The position numbers and the translations under genes were made by a program. A stretch of DNA of 64,000 nt from Aphanomyces cochlioides (taxonomy: Eukaryota; Oomycota; Saprolegniomycetes; Saprolegniales; Verrucalvaceae): positions 558,001 to 622,000 of the forward strand of contig JAHQRK010000008.1 of NCBI GenBank assembly GCA_019828595.1, written 5' to 3'. Shown piece after piece: positions 22,951 through 32,611 of this stretch. The notes beneath the pieces are model-generated. The model worked only from the letters and a program-made list of their open reading frames with translations. It made no database searches and was not told the origin of the DNA. How positions within the stretch are numbered: position 1 is the stretch's first letter; every line of letters begins with the position of its first letter.

Positions 22951-24312
22951 ATCTGTCGACTATTATCCGCTTAACGAATGTTTAGAGACGGAGAAGTAAA
23001 GCACATTCCATCAAACCAACCCCGATCGTACTCACACCAAGTTTTCGGCCAAAGCAATGACGCCATATCGGACGACATAATTTATACCTCATCAATTCTA
23101 GCCCCAGAGCCCGAATTATCATTTGCTAGTTCAAAGTGGCAAAAATCAGAGACGAGTTTCGGCGGGACATGAAACGTTCTGGTCGATAATCATTCCACGA
23201 TTTGGATATAGCAAGTTGTTTGAGGAAGGCTTCATTGACAGCTTTAGTTTTCTTTTCAGGTAATCAAGTATTCAACGAATCCACAGTAATCTTCCTCGCA
23301 TTCATCGGGACGCAGCCATTCACATTCGCAAAAATGATTGTAGATAGTATACTTCAAGCGTTTTGGGAATGGATATTGAAGAAGACTCTTCAGTCTGACT
23401 TAAAATTTAATTCATCGACCTCCATTGTTGCATTTTAGAGACAAATATTGGGTAATTTGGATCCATTTATGATGGTGGAGGTAATCTTCAGACATGTCCA
23501 AAGTACTAGTTTGGTAACAGAAAGCTTGAAGTCATCGCTTTCTCAATCATTCATCAGACACCACATTAATCTTTGGCTTCCACAGTTTCCTCGTCAAGGC
23601 TTTCAACACAACATATAAGCTCGGGTATAAACTCCAGCCTCACATGGGCTTACATAGCTTTCTATTCATCTGCAGTCCATTCGTTGTCGTCAATTGTTGG
23701 CGCAGTTCATCAATTACAACTAAATCTTTCCTCCATGAACTCGCGCTTGCCTTGATTGGTGACAGTTAATTGTTCTTTTTGTTAATCATGTCACGGCACC
23801 TATACATTTGATTGCCTAGACTGGGCAATAAAGGTCCAATTTTACTTTAAAAGCACATCAGACAGCATCTTCATCCACCTAAATAACCTCTGCATTCATC
23901 GAATTGAGTAATTTCTTGAAAGAGTTGCTATGTCTTGGGTAACTTGCGACAAAGGTTGCATAGCTTGCTCAATCCACCCATTCATTGACGGTGCACATAC
24001 TTGGATGAAGATGTCTTGTGTATATCACCCGAGGCAAGCTTTGGTTATTCAAAAGGAAGAATGCCGACATCCTCGCCCAAAAGAACCTTGAAATTCTGTC
24101 GAAAATGCAGGAAATCTCGCTGTTCTCTTCATGAAGGTTCCATCTAATTTATTTTTCGTTGAAACTTTATGCTTTTGAATCATCGCCTATTGAACATGCA
24201 TCCGACCAGTTTCCACATGGACTTTACTCTGAGTCGCGTTATCAGACCATTCAACCACATGATAACTTTGCATCCAAGGTCACAATTTCTTCATATTTCA
24301 ATCTGCATCCCA
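22951..24312. other. intergenic, no gene seen
   Basis: About 1.4 kb with only short frames; 22978-23172 is open and mildly protein-like (SYSHQVFGQSNDAISDD) but cannot be spliced in phase to the EF-hand gene. Confidence 0.45.
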
Positions 24313-24972
24313 ATGGCCAACGCAACATCAATTGCCCACGTCTCGTATCTCCGCGCTCAACCACCTGTCGTCGATGCTGCGTCGATTGCGGCGACGTCGT
24401 TTGATTTTTATGTGTTTTCGCAAACGTGGGAGCCATATTTTTGCACCACGGGCAACTTCCAAGGCTGTGACAGCCCAAGTACCTTCATGACAAACCACTT
24501 GACAATTCATGGCTTGTGGCCCAACTACAACTCTGGCAGCTATCCATCCAATTGTGGTGGCGCTGCTTTGACACAAAGCGATATCATCTCAGCTGGTGCT
24601 AGCAACATTGCTAAATACTGGCCTGACGTCAAGACTGGCGGATGGACCTTTGTCGCCAACGAATGGACCAAACATGGCACTTGCAGTGGTTTGACGGCCC
24701 CCAATTACTTGAAAGCGGCCATCAACATTGAAACTCAACTGGGAACGCCTTCTATCATCACGAACAACGTTTGTGGCTCAGTCACCAAGTCCGCCTTGGT
24801 CAGTGCGTATGGCTCAGGCAAAGTTGCGCTCATTTGCGCCGGTAGCAACAATGCCTTGTCTGAAGTACGCACGTGCTATAGCAAGGCGTATCAGCAAATT
24901 TCATGCCCATCGTCCATTTTGAGCGACGACTCCTGCAGCAGAAGCAAAAACGTACGCATCTACACGTTTTAA
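24313..24972 (+). CDS. ribonuclease T2 family protein (copy 1)
   Basis: 219 residues in one exon. Both conserved active-site segments are complete: LTIHGLWPNY with His66 and NEWTKHGTC with Glu117, Lys120, His121, so it should cleave single-stranded RNA through a 2',3'-cyclic phosphate. Many cysteines are conserved with the other copies (YFCTTGNFQGC, SNCGG, HGTC, ending SCSRS), and there is one extra Cys in TNNVCGS. The start at 24313 is chosen because all family members begin with a similar MA-N-T stretch; it has no hydrophobic signal peptide, unlike usual T2 enzymes. The open frame extends 48 codons upstream without a better leader. It is separated from its paralogs by the transposon nest. 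Confidence 0.9.
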   Translation: MANATSIAHVSYLRAQPPVVDAASIAATSFDFYVFSQTWEPYFCTTGNFQGCDSPSTFMTNHLTIHGLWPNYNSGSYPSNCGGAALTQSDIISAGASNIAKYWPDVKTGGWTFVANEWTKHGTCSGLTAPNYLKAAINIETQLGTPSIITNNVCGSVTKSALVSAYGSGKVALICAGSNNALSEVRTCYSKAYQQISCPSSILSDDSCSRSKNVRIYTF

Positions 24973-25059
24973 TTTGGCTATGTCGTGGCTTCGGTGGTAT
25001 CTTCAGCTCTAGTAAATCCACTTGATAAAAGCCCCTTTTGCTTGTTGACTGGTCGGCGT

Positions 25060-25902
25060 TCAAACTACAACAAAAGGCTTGGATTTCTTAAACTGATACA
25101 TTTGTCGATCGTGCTCGCGAATACGCTCAATGTTGGCTTGCCTGTACTTTTTGCGCTGGGCTTGAACGTGGGCTTCATTCCGCTGCTTCCAATCTCGAGT
25201 TGTAGCCAAGATTTTGTCTCGGTTACGCTCTTTGTAGGCTAATACTCGATCTTTGTGCTTGACGTAGTACTCGCGACTCTTCTCTGCCAGTTTGGCTTTG
25301 TTTCTTTGACGATATGCCTTATCGTATTGTGCTTGCTTGTCTTTATCTCGCTTCCTTGTTGGTTGCTTTGTGGCTTTCGATGGCGACTGTGGTGGATCCT
25401 GCACAGGTATTTCTTCATGTGTTTGCTGTGTGTTCGCTGCTTCTCGTGGCAGCGATTCGATTTGCAGACTACTTGGCGGTTTTTGTGTGATCTTTGTGTT
25501 GGAGGCCTCTGGTAGTACAGCTTCGCTCGACGGATTGCGTGGTTGGATTGTCGGCTTCATTGTTTGGGCTGTTGGCTCGACTGTTCGTCCTTTTTTCTTG
25601 CTATAATACTCACGATCATGAGCTCGTATACGTTCACGATTTTTCTCCCGATACGCTGCTTTCTGCGCTGCTAAGCGCTCCTTGTTCTGAGCTTTCCATT
25701 CACGATTTTTCTGACGGAGAATTTCTCGATTCTTCGTACGATACGTTGCGCTGTAGCGCTTCACTGCAAGACGGCGCTTTTCATCGTTTTCTGGCGGGTC
25801 TGATGAGCTCAATGACGTCTGTTGCTGTGGTCTGGAGCGAGGTTTCACAGACGGAGCATCAGTGATCGATTCGTCCTTTCTTCCAATGCCTTGCTTGTCC
25901 AT
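25060..25902 (-). CDS. basic repeat-rich protein of unknown function
   Basis: 280 residues, single exon. Two blocks (about residues 47-105 and 185-275) are built from degenerate units such as YREKNRERIRAHDREYY and KEKNR/QRNKAKLAEKSREYY, very rich in Arg, Lys, Glu, Tyr and Asn, probably long helices. A Pro/Thr/Ser-rich linker separates them. Similar YxxKNREK-type repeats occur in scattered eukaryotic and large-virus proteins of unclear role, so family membership says little; nucleic-acid binding is a guess from charge. It lies tail-to-tail with RNase copy 1 (about 90 bp apart). Confidence 0.6.
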   Translation of the reverse strand: MDKQGIGRKDESITDAPSVKPRSRPQQQTSLSSSDPPENDEKRRLAVKRYSATYRTKNREILRQKNREWKAQNKERLAAQKAAYREKNRERIRAHDREYYSKKKGRTVEPTAQTMKPTIQPRNPSSEAVLPEASNTKITQKPPSSLQIESLPREAANTQQTHEEIPVQDPPQSPSKATKQPTRKRDKDKQAQYDKAYRQRNKAKLAEKSREYYVKHKDRVLAYKERNRDKILATTRDWKQRNEAHVQAQRKKYRQANIERIREHDRQMYQFKKSKPFVVV

Positions 25903-26126
25903 TCTTGAAATTATAAATGCAAAACTTTAAAAACAGTCAAATAAAAAATGCTCAGGTGGCACTAATTCGACAATACTACGCAGTATTCATATTTTATAGA
26001 ATTATAAAAACTGTGATAATTGATACCAAATAAGGTTATAGAGGCTTTCATGTTAACCACAGTTGAGAAGATTACATTTGAGCAAATTTTAAAATGCAGT
26101 GCTCCAAATCAAATGTGGGCAGACTC

Positions 26127-26221
26127 AGCTGTTGCTCGCCATAAGTCTCAAGATAATGTGTACACTTATGGCGAGCAATAAGTCTCAAGATAATGTGTAC
26201 ACTTATGGCGAGCAACAGCTG
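26127..26221. repeat. 37-bp tandem duplication inside an inverted repeat
   Basis: Two identical 37-bp units (26141-26177 and 26178-26214; unit starts ATAAGTCTCAAGATAATGTG) are flanked by CAGCTGTTGCTCGCCATAAGT and its mirror (26127-26147, 26201-26221). It looks like the scar of hairpin slippage. Confidence 0.85.
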
Positions 26222-27126
26222 AATCTGTAAGATCAGCATAGGATTGTTTATCTGCAATGATTCTGACATCCTTGGCAAATATGGGATTAATACTGCTTTC
26301 AAAGCGTACATATATGTGCAATAAAGTGTGCTTTGCTATTAGGGTGTGGTCGACGAACGTTCCAGTGGCTCACGAAAGTCATGGCACCCCATCGATAATT
26401 CTCGTGTTATTAGTATATCTCGGAGTACGAGCCGATTTAGATTGATGATTGATTCACTCGATGGCGAGGTAAAATCAACATATTAATAAAATCAACGTAT
26501 TATGAGTGATAGGAAATGGCAATCTAAGCTCCTAGGCATGAGAAAAGTCATTCCCCAGTTTGGTAGCGCTGTCGAAAGTCATGGCACCCCAAGAGAAAAT
26601 TCAAAGAAATTCATCAACTATATTGATTTAGTACTATATTGATTTAGTACTTAGTACTACCACCTCTATTCTTCATGGCTTCACGATGAATGAGGCGATC
26701 CACGTAGACGGTGGTCGAATGACCACGACCCGGACGAGGTGAAACGGTCGTTCGACCCTCGTTCTTGAACTTGACAACAATGTTTCGGACACTGGAAGGA
26801 GCCATATCGAGCTCCTTTGCAATTCGCTTGTACAGGGAACGACGGAAAGTAATCCTAAGTGGTACTCCAAAATACAACGATTCATCGCTTCTAATTGGAT
26901 AGTTTTAGAAAAAATGTCGTCCAATCAAATCAACGCAGGCGATAATAATATTCATATTTTTATTATATTATCAAGTGTATTTTAATATGGAGTGGCAGGA
27001 AACACAACTTGACTCGATATGCTTACAAAATGCTGCAATGTATGCAATTTCAGAAATGTCCAATCGAAGATGTATTTCAAATTGTATTGACCGGTATGAT
27101 GGAGACAGTAGAATGATAAGCGTTTT

Positions 27127-27206
27127 ACGCGGTGGCGCAGCGGTTATGTGCGACGGCATCCACGATGATTGAGGAAGGGGCCCGGGTTCGAGACCCGGGC
27201 AGCGTC
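27127..27206 (+). tRNA. tRNA-like sequence or tRNA-derived pseudogene inside the pogo element
   Basis: An A box (TGGCGCAGCGG) and B box (GGTTCGAGACC) are correctly ordered. A 7-bp acceptor with one mismatch (27127-27133 against 27199-27205), a perfect 4-bp D stem (CGCA/TGCG), a perfect 5-bp T stem around TTCGAGA, and a T5 run at 27211 (pol III terminator) all fit a tRNA. The anticodon arm does not form a good 5-bp stem and the region is about six nucleotides too long, so I take it as a degenerate tRNA or a SINE-like pol III unit. No amino acid can be assigned. Confidence 0.5.
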
Positions 27207-27302
27207 AAACTTTTTCCATTTTTTAATTCAATTATACTATAAATATTGTAATAAATTGCATACATTTATTCAATCACTGAAAATATTTTTTAATAATATT
27301 TT

Positions 27303-28478
27303 TCAACTCATATCAACACCGACTGGCTTTGGCAACGCCTTGGTGAAACTTGCGCGCACCTCGCTCTCGGTTATAAGTTCCCATGCCATGATGGCTCGAT
27401 TTATCATCACAAGGCGCTTGTCAGCACAGGTAAGACACACCTCCGATTCGGCTAAGAATAGATCACGCAGGTGCTGCTTAAACGGTCCCATGATTGAAAC
27501 GTCCAAGGGCTGACAGTGGCTTGTACTGTTCGGGGGGAGAGCAGCAAGATGGCATCCCATCTCTTCTTGTACAATTCGGTATGATGCATCACTGACATGG
27601 CTGTCAAAGTTATCCACGAGTAGGACGGATGGACCATTCACCGCGGGTGCAAACACATTCCAAAGGTACATTTCCCACACCTTTCGGTTCATCCAGCCTC
27701 GTTCCTGGACAGCGTAATAGGGTCCTCTAGGATACCGATCAAGCTCCTTCATATCAATTGTACCTCCAGGAGCCCCCTTGATGACAAACAGAATCGGCAG
27801 CTTCACACCATCGGCTCGAACAGTTAGCACCGCCGTCATGCGGTATGCATGTTTGTCTCCAGTCGATGTCTTCGATGATCCCCCGCGAATGGCCCATATG
27901 ATCTTCGGTGACATATCATAGTACATTCCGGTTTCATCCACGTTGTAGATGGAGTCATCGTCAAATCCAAGATATTCCCGGTGGAAGGCAGCGCCAAACT
28001 CAGCACGAAGAGCATCCAAGTCAGCTTGCGGCATTTTGGTGAACGTGCTGATCTGACGACTGAATCCATGTCGATGGGAGAATCTTTCAAGGAGCCGAAG
28101 AAGAGACTTGTACGCTGTCTTGTTGGCTTTCTTGCTTTCAATGTAAGCGGCATACCATTCAGGTACGTGTTGCTTGAGAAATTGAATCATGTGGCTTGCT
28201 GATAGTGGCTTCTCTTCGGAGCGCAAGATTGTCATGTGCTCAACGAGCTCCGCGACACATGGAATGATCTCCTTTCGACCGATATTTCCGGTCTTCTTTC
28301 GTTTCTGTGATCCTTTATAGCCAAGTATGCGCTCAGGATGCGCAATCCATTTCTGCAGCGTATTGCGTTTGATGCACATGGCCTCGGCAACAGATCGCAG
28401 CGTTTCGCCAGCCTGTACTCGGCCGATTGCAGTCTTCTCAATTATTGTGTGCTGGTGTCGGCGAACCATCGCTTGCAT
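27303..28478 (-). CDS. pogo/Tigger-type transposase (DDE_1)
   Basis: 391 residues, one exon, no stops. An N-terminal HTH (residues about 10-50, IGRVQAGETLRSVAEAM...NTLQKWI) and a CENP-B-like second HTH (about 70-150) precede a complete DDD core: Asp181 in YNVDETGMY, Asp289 in LLVDNFDSH, and Asp326 in HCQPLDVSI, spacing typical of pogo. The GPFK after the third Asp is also typical. With perfect inverted ends and TA flanks, this copy could be active or recently so. Confidence 0.93.
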   Translation of the reverse strand: MQAMVRRHQHTIIEKTAIGRVQAGETLRSVAEAMCIKRNTLQKWIAHPERILGYKGSQKRKKTGNIGRKEIIPCVAELVEHMTILRSEEKPLSASHMIQFLKQHVPEWYAAYIESKKANKTAYKSLLRLLERFSHRHGFSRQISTFTKMPQADLDALRAEFGAAFHREYLGFDDDSIYNVDETGMYYDMSPKIIWAIRGGSSKTSTGDKHAYRMTAVLTVRADGVKLPILFVIKGAPGGTIDMKELDRYPRGPYYAVQERGWMNRKVWEMYLWNVFAPAVNGPSVLLVDNFDSHVSDASYRIVQEEMGCHLAALPPNSTSHCQPLDVSIMGPFKQHLRDLFLAESEVCLTCADKRLVMINRAIMAWELITESEVRASFTKALPKPVGVDMS

Positions 28479-28723
28479 CGCAAAATGAAATACAGTACAG
28501 TCACTTGGTGATTAATTTTTTAAAATTGAGTCTTTCAAATCACTTTCCCCGCGAAAATATTATCCACCAATCAAATTTGTCGAATGCTAAGTACTATATT
28601 TCATTGGATAAAATATTCGACTTTGATCAAAAGTACCACTTAGGATTACTTTCCGTCGTTCCCTGTAGCCAAAGCCCTGTCTGTGCTTTGACAACACGCG
28701 AAGTCGGAGCTCAATAGGGTGCT

Positions 28724-28869
28724 TCCTCTGGGACATTGGCGGGGAAAATGAGTGACTTGGAGTGTGGTGGTGGGCGCGATTGAGTGAAACAAGAAGTGAT
28801 GAATCTTGTTTCACTCAATCTAATCACCACCACACTCCAAGCCATTCGTTTTTCCCGCCAACATCTCAG
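28724..28869. repeat. 146-bp imperfect palindrome
   Basis: The arms (about 58 nt each, for example CTTGGAGTGTGGTGGTG against CACCACCACACTCCAAG, with an inner perfect ATTGAGTGAAACAAG / CTTGTTTCACTCAAT) meet near 28798. It overlaps the start of the Tc1-like HTH frame. Confidence 0.85.
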
Positions 28870-29091
28870 GGTGCCATGACTTTCGACATTGCTGTCAAAT
28901 TCAGGAATGAATTTTCTCATGTCCTGGAACTCATATAGCATGTTTTGATTGGTCATAATGTTTAAATTTGATATTGTCCTTTTCACTCGAATTTGGATTT
29001 CCCATTCACTTCTTCGGATCGAATTTAAATCGTATGACCAATAGAATATCACTGTCAATACGCAACACACATCATCAAAAATCGCAGCACC

Positions 29092-30183
29092 ATGATCCTG
29101 CAACATGTCCAGCACCGACAAGCATCCAAGAACACTGTGATGCACGCGCTGTTCATGCACTGTTACTTGGGTGTTAGACGAGGGAAAATCGCGCGTCTGT
29201 TTGGGAAATCTGCGTCAACGATATCAAACTGGATCAGCCGCTTCGAAAGCACGCATGACTATGTAAGGAAACACAGAGCTGGCTTTAAGAAGTTTACCAG
29301 CGAGCACAAACAATGGGTCGTTGGATATTACAACAAGAACCCGATTGCTTTTCTCGATGAAGCAAAACAAGACTTCGAGAAGCATTTCAGAAAGCCGATT
29401 TCAGTATCAACAATTTGGCGTATCATCCACAATGAAGGCTTCACGTGGAAAGTTATGGAACGACGCGCCATGCAAGTCAGACTCCACGACGTATTTCGTT
29501 ATCATGATGAACTTTCGTCAATTGATTGGTAGCATTTAAACATCCAGTTTCTAGACGAGGTTAGTTTTGACTCCCGTGGAATGATTCGGAAGCGTGGATA
29601 TGCCATCAAAGGGAAAAAAATGTGCTTTAGGGGGGAATTTGATCGAAAGCCAAGAGTATCACTGCTCTGCTTTATTAATGTTTGTGGCCTTACAGATATA
29701 CTTGACACAAGCGGGACATTTGACCGCCATGAGTTTGTAACATGCTGTGCGTCTCATACCAAGAAGTGTTGTCAATACCCTGGACGCGGCTCGATGTGGA
29801 TCCTAGACGGAGCAAGTATTCATTGCCACCCCGACATTGTCTACTATTTGAGATCAATTGGACTATTGCCAATATTTCTGCCGGCTTACTGTCCATTCTT
29901 CAATCCCATCGAATACCTCTTTGGTCTGGTGAAGAAAGCCTTTCGACGACACTACAAAGAGAACGAGTCAAAAGATTTACTGCTTTTTATTCTGTCAGTC
30001 ATGAACAAATTCAATAGATTTGACATGTCAAGAATTTATCAACACTGTGGTTACACGATTCAAGGACGATTCTACTTTGGCAAGCAACTGGATTGCATCA
30101 ATGAATCAGCATCATCGCTGGATATGGACAATTTGTTGGGATTCAATTTTCAAGCTGACGAAAGTAATGATAGAAATGATTAA
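29092..30183 (+). pseudogene. second Tc1/mariner-like transposase with one nonsense codon
   Basis: The frame from 29092 carries an HTH (KIARLFGKSASTISNWISRF), and the linker, then hits TAG at 29530-29532; the same frame continues with the DDE core: Asp in FLDEVSFD, Asp in MWILDGASIH, Glu in NPIEYLFGLVKKAF. Without the TAG the protein would be about 363 residues, normal for the family. No intron explains the stop. Ends of the element were not identified with certainty. Confidence 0.8.
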
Positions 30184-30201
30184 TCAATAAGAGGTTAACC
30201 A

Positions 30202-31199
30202 TCAATAATCATCTTTCTCTTCATGCTCTACATCGTCAATATTCGGGACAACGTTCAATAGATCTTCCTCGTAGTCATCGTGGTTGATTTGTCTGCCAAA
30301 CGATTGAATCATTCGCTTTTTGGAGTTCAAGATTTGAAGCATAGCATGGAGACGGCGATTGACATCTTCTTTCAGAGCTTCGACATCATCAATACAAGTT
30401 TCAATGATGTCTCTAGAGAGTAGCATGTTTTGTTCCACTTGGTTGATTTGTACTTGCGCTCCACGAGCCACAGCTTCAAATAGATGGGACATTGAGGCTG
30501 GTGGGTGGCGTGGAATCAATGATTCGTGCTCGTGAGACGGTCTCTTTAATATCTTGGACGCCCACATTCTCCAAACTGACTCATATGCTGAGTATTTGTC
30601 TTTCCATTTGTTTTGAAGCATATCGACAGTCTTCCTGTGCAGAGCTTCTGCAGCAGCACCAGCTCGATCAACAACTTTGGAGCTACACACTGTTGAGAAA
30701 ACTCTTGTAAGTCTGAAACAGAGTTTATTCTATTTCCCCATTTGTAAATTACCACAGTGTACTGCTTGTTGACATGGTCAGCAAGATATTGGTGGGCATG
30801 AGCCGTATTCAGGGGTTTAAAGGGGTTTCGGCCCATTTTGATCAGTATGAAAGAATCAAAGTCGTCGAAAGTTGGTTGCTCCGATGATACTGACCATTGG
30901 CGTGGATCAGACACATGAGACGCATACGATGCTATGTTGGGGAGCGCAAATTGGAAGACATTGAGCCTCATAGCCTCCCAAGATTCGGCTTCGAAGACTT
31001 GAGGCTGCAATCGTTTGCCATTGTGATCTCTGCCATACACTGTTTCCTTCACCAAAATCTCAGCACGCATCTTGTACAGCGAACTGACTTGCCCATTGGC
31101 TGCTTGTGATTGAGTACCGGAAGACAGCGGTGGCGATTGCGACGAACGCGTGTTGTATCGATGAGTTGGAGTTCCTTCCATCCAGAACACTCCAAACAC
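30202..31199 (-). CDS. unrecognised two-part protein in the transposon nest
   Basis: Two minus-strand frames look coding: 31199 to about 30770 (HRYNTRSSQSP, then MRAEILVKETVYGRDHNG and SFILIKMGRNPFKP) and 30690 to 30202 (KVVDRAGAAAEALHRKTVD, then WKDKYSAYESVWRMWASKI and an acidic C-terminus with IDDVEHEEKDDY). A GT donor at about 30751 and an AG near 30690 would join them only out of phase, so either a splice site is missed or a frameshift has broken the gene. The middle part resembles DNA-binding accessory proteins of oomycete transposons in style; I cannot name the family. Confidence 0.45.
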
Positions 31200-31765
31200 A
31201 AAATGAGAAAAGGGAATTCATTGGTTGCTGAACTCGCTCTCTGATTGGCTAGTCGATTCTAAGTCGATTTGCCAAAGTCGATTCGATTCAGCTGGGGACT
31301 CCAATTAGGAACTGACTTGACAAAATCTCTATCGAGTATGATAACTGTCAATCTAAACCGGCGCCAACTCATTGAGATATGCCGACGAAATGAATATTTT
31401 CGAAGGGGTGCCATGACTTTCGTGAGCCACTGTTCATGTCCATGTCCATGTCCTGTGAATGCTTTATGATTCGCCGAAATTATCCGAAATCCGCATAAAG
31501 TAAGACATGGACCCACTTTCAAAGCATGGATTCTCCATCTCTGTCCAGAAGACCCGTCCATGCCTTTGCTTGGGATTGGTTGTGGCTCAAGTCAGCCAAG
31601 GAATCTCAAGTTGCGATGGCGGAGATTGGTCTTGGCGACCTTGGAACAACAGAGACCACTCCGACGGCTCTTCGTGGCATGGAAATGGCATTCCCGCTGG
31701 GTAATACTTCAATCTCTGCCGTAACTAAGCTGTTCATAGAGTAAATTCGTCATGAATCAAGCAAG

Positions 31766-32574
31766 TTGTGCGGGGACCCGCATGTGAAGCCTGCAGGCAA
31801 GAAGCGCATCGGCCATTGGCCATCCCTTTGGTGTGATGAGAGTGTTTCACGACTCTTTTCCCTCCGATACTCGGTGACGTTTGCAGCACGCTTCAATACA
31901 AAGAACAATAGCGACAAAAGGGCGGCGACAATCCTGCTTGCAAGTGAGCTTAGTTTAGACATGAAGCGTGAGTTTACAGCAAAACAAGTTCAAGACAAGG
32001 TGCATTTGTTGTGTATTGATCATTCTCATCGTGTGTAGTTTGCAAAACTTAAATCTGAATGGTCTTTGTCTCGTCCTTCCGCCTCACCGCCAACTGGAAA
32101 CTGTGATCTGCGTCCCAAACCTGCGCATTATGATTTGATGATGGAGTATTGGGGAGAAAAATTGGGCTATCAAAGAGAATCATTAATGGCGACAGACGAT
32201 ATGAATGAGGCTTCAGCTGATGGACAAAGAGATGGTATTCAGCAAGATGAATGTGTGATACACTAACTATGATCAAATCTTTTCTAGACACGCTTGATGA
32301 GTACACGGAGGTGACAGAGTTCGATGAGAGCAAGAATAATGACAAGAAAAAGCCTGCTAAAAAGGCTAAGCGTGAGAATAGTCAGTCGAATGCCTTGGAG
32401 TCAGGCTTCAATGCTGTCAAAGAGGGTTTGATGTATTTGGGAAATGCCATGTCAGCTCAAACCACACATTTGGGCCGTCAGGAATCCAATCAAGGCGCCA
32501 CCCTGGACGATGTATTGGGCGCTATACGTGAACAGTCAAACACGCTCAATCAACTCGTTGCCCACTTGATTTAA
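31766..32574 (+). CDS. Myb/SANT-like accessory protein of a Harbinger element
   Basis: Exons to 31999, 32039-32252 and 32288-32574, with introns of 39 and 35 nt in phase. The first part (LWCDESVSRLFSLRYSVTF, then FNTKNNSDKRA and AKQVQDKV) fits the Myb-like DNA-binding protein that Harbinger elements encode beside their transposase. It is followed by a Lys-rich stretch (NNDKKKPAKKAKRENSQS) that could be a nuclear signal and a helical C-terminus. The true start is uncertain: an upstream frame at 31526-31744 may be an earlier exon. It is convergent with a broken Harbinger transposase 37 bp away, as expected of one two-gene element. Confidence 0.65.
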
Positions 32575-32611
32575 CAACATAAATCAACGAACAAGTAGAA
32601 TCTTGTTAGAC

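Larger units (their letters stand above)
26833..28665. mobile_element. intact pogo/Tigger-like transposon with TA target duplication
   Basis: Perfect 34-bp inverted ends beginning CAGGGAACGACGGAAAGTAA lie at 26833-26866 and 28632-28665. The element is flanked directly by TA (26831-26832 and 28666-28667), as expected for this superfamily. It is 1833 bp long, carries an uninterrupted transposase gene and interrupts a Tc1-like HTH gene, so the insertion is younger than its host element. Confidence 0.92.
26644..28740 (-). pseudogene. Tc1/mariner transposase HTH region, interrupted
   Basis: On the minus strand the N-terminal part (MSQRKHPIELRLRVLSKH, from about 28740 to 28668) and the rest of a paired-like HTH (KRIAKELDMAPSSVRNIVVK, then SPRPGRGHST, 26830 to 26644) line up as one frame once the 1833-bp pogo element between them is set aside. 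The frame ends at 26644 without any DDE domain. Confidence 0.7.
26557..28908. mobile_element. degenerate Tc1/mariner-like element, host of the pogo insertion
   Basis: Imperfect inverted ends around TGTCGAAAGTCATGGCACCC (about 26557-26591 and 28868-28908) enclose only a helix-turn-helix coding segment, itself cut in two by the pogo element. The catalytic half of the transposase is absent, so this was already an internally deleted copy. Confidence 0.55.
26364..31432. mobile_element. outer pair of 27-bp inverted termini, Tc1-like composite
   Basis: CAGTGGCTCACGAAAGTCAT at 26364 onward, continuing to GGCACCCC, is exactly mirrored at 31405-31432. A CAGT start is common in Tc1/mariner and pogo elements. 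The interval contains the pogo and Tc1 copies listed below and an unrecognised minus-strand gene. I cannot tell if it is one old element filled by later insertions or two separate solo ends; the usual TA duplication is not present at these ends. Confidence 0.5.

Noticed and set aside
22985..23172. Extra 3' exon of the EF-hand gene
   Set aside because: The acceptor is plausible, but no donor gives the needed phase; the model ending at 22950 is complete without it.
27127..27206. Functional tRNA gene
   Set aside because: The anticodon arm cannot form a five-pair stem in any register I tried, so only a tRNA-like call is supported.
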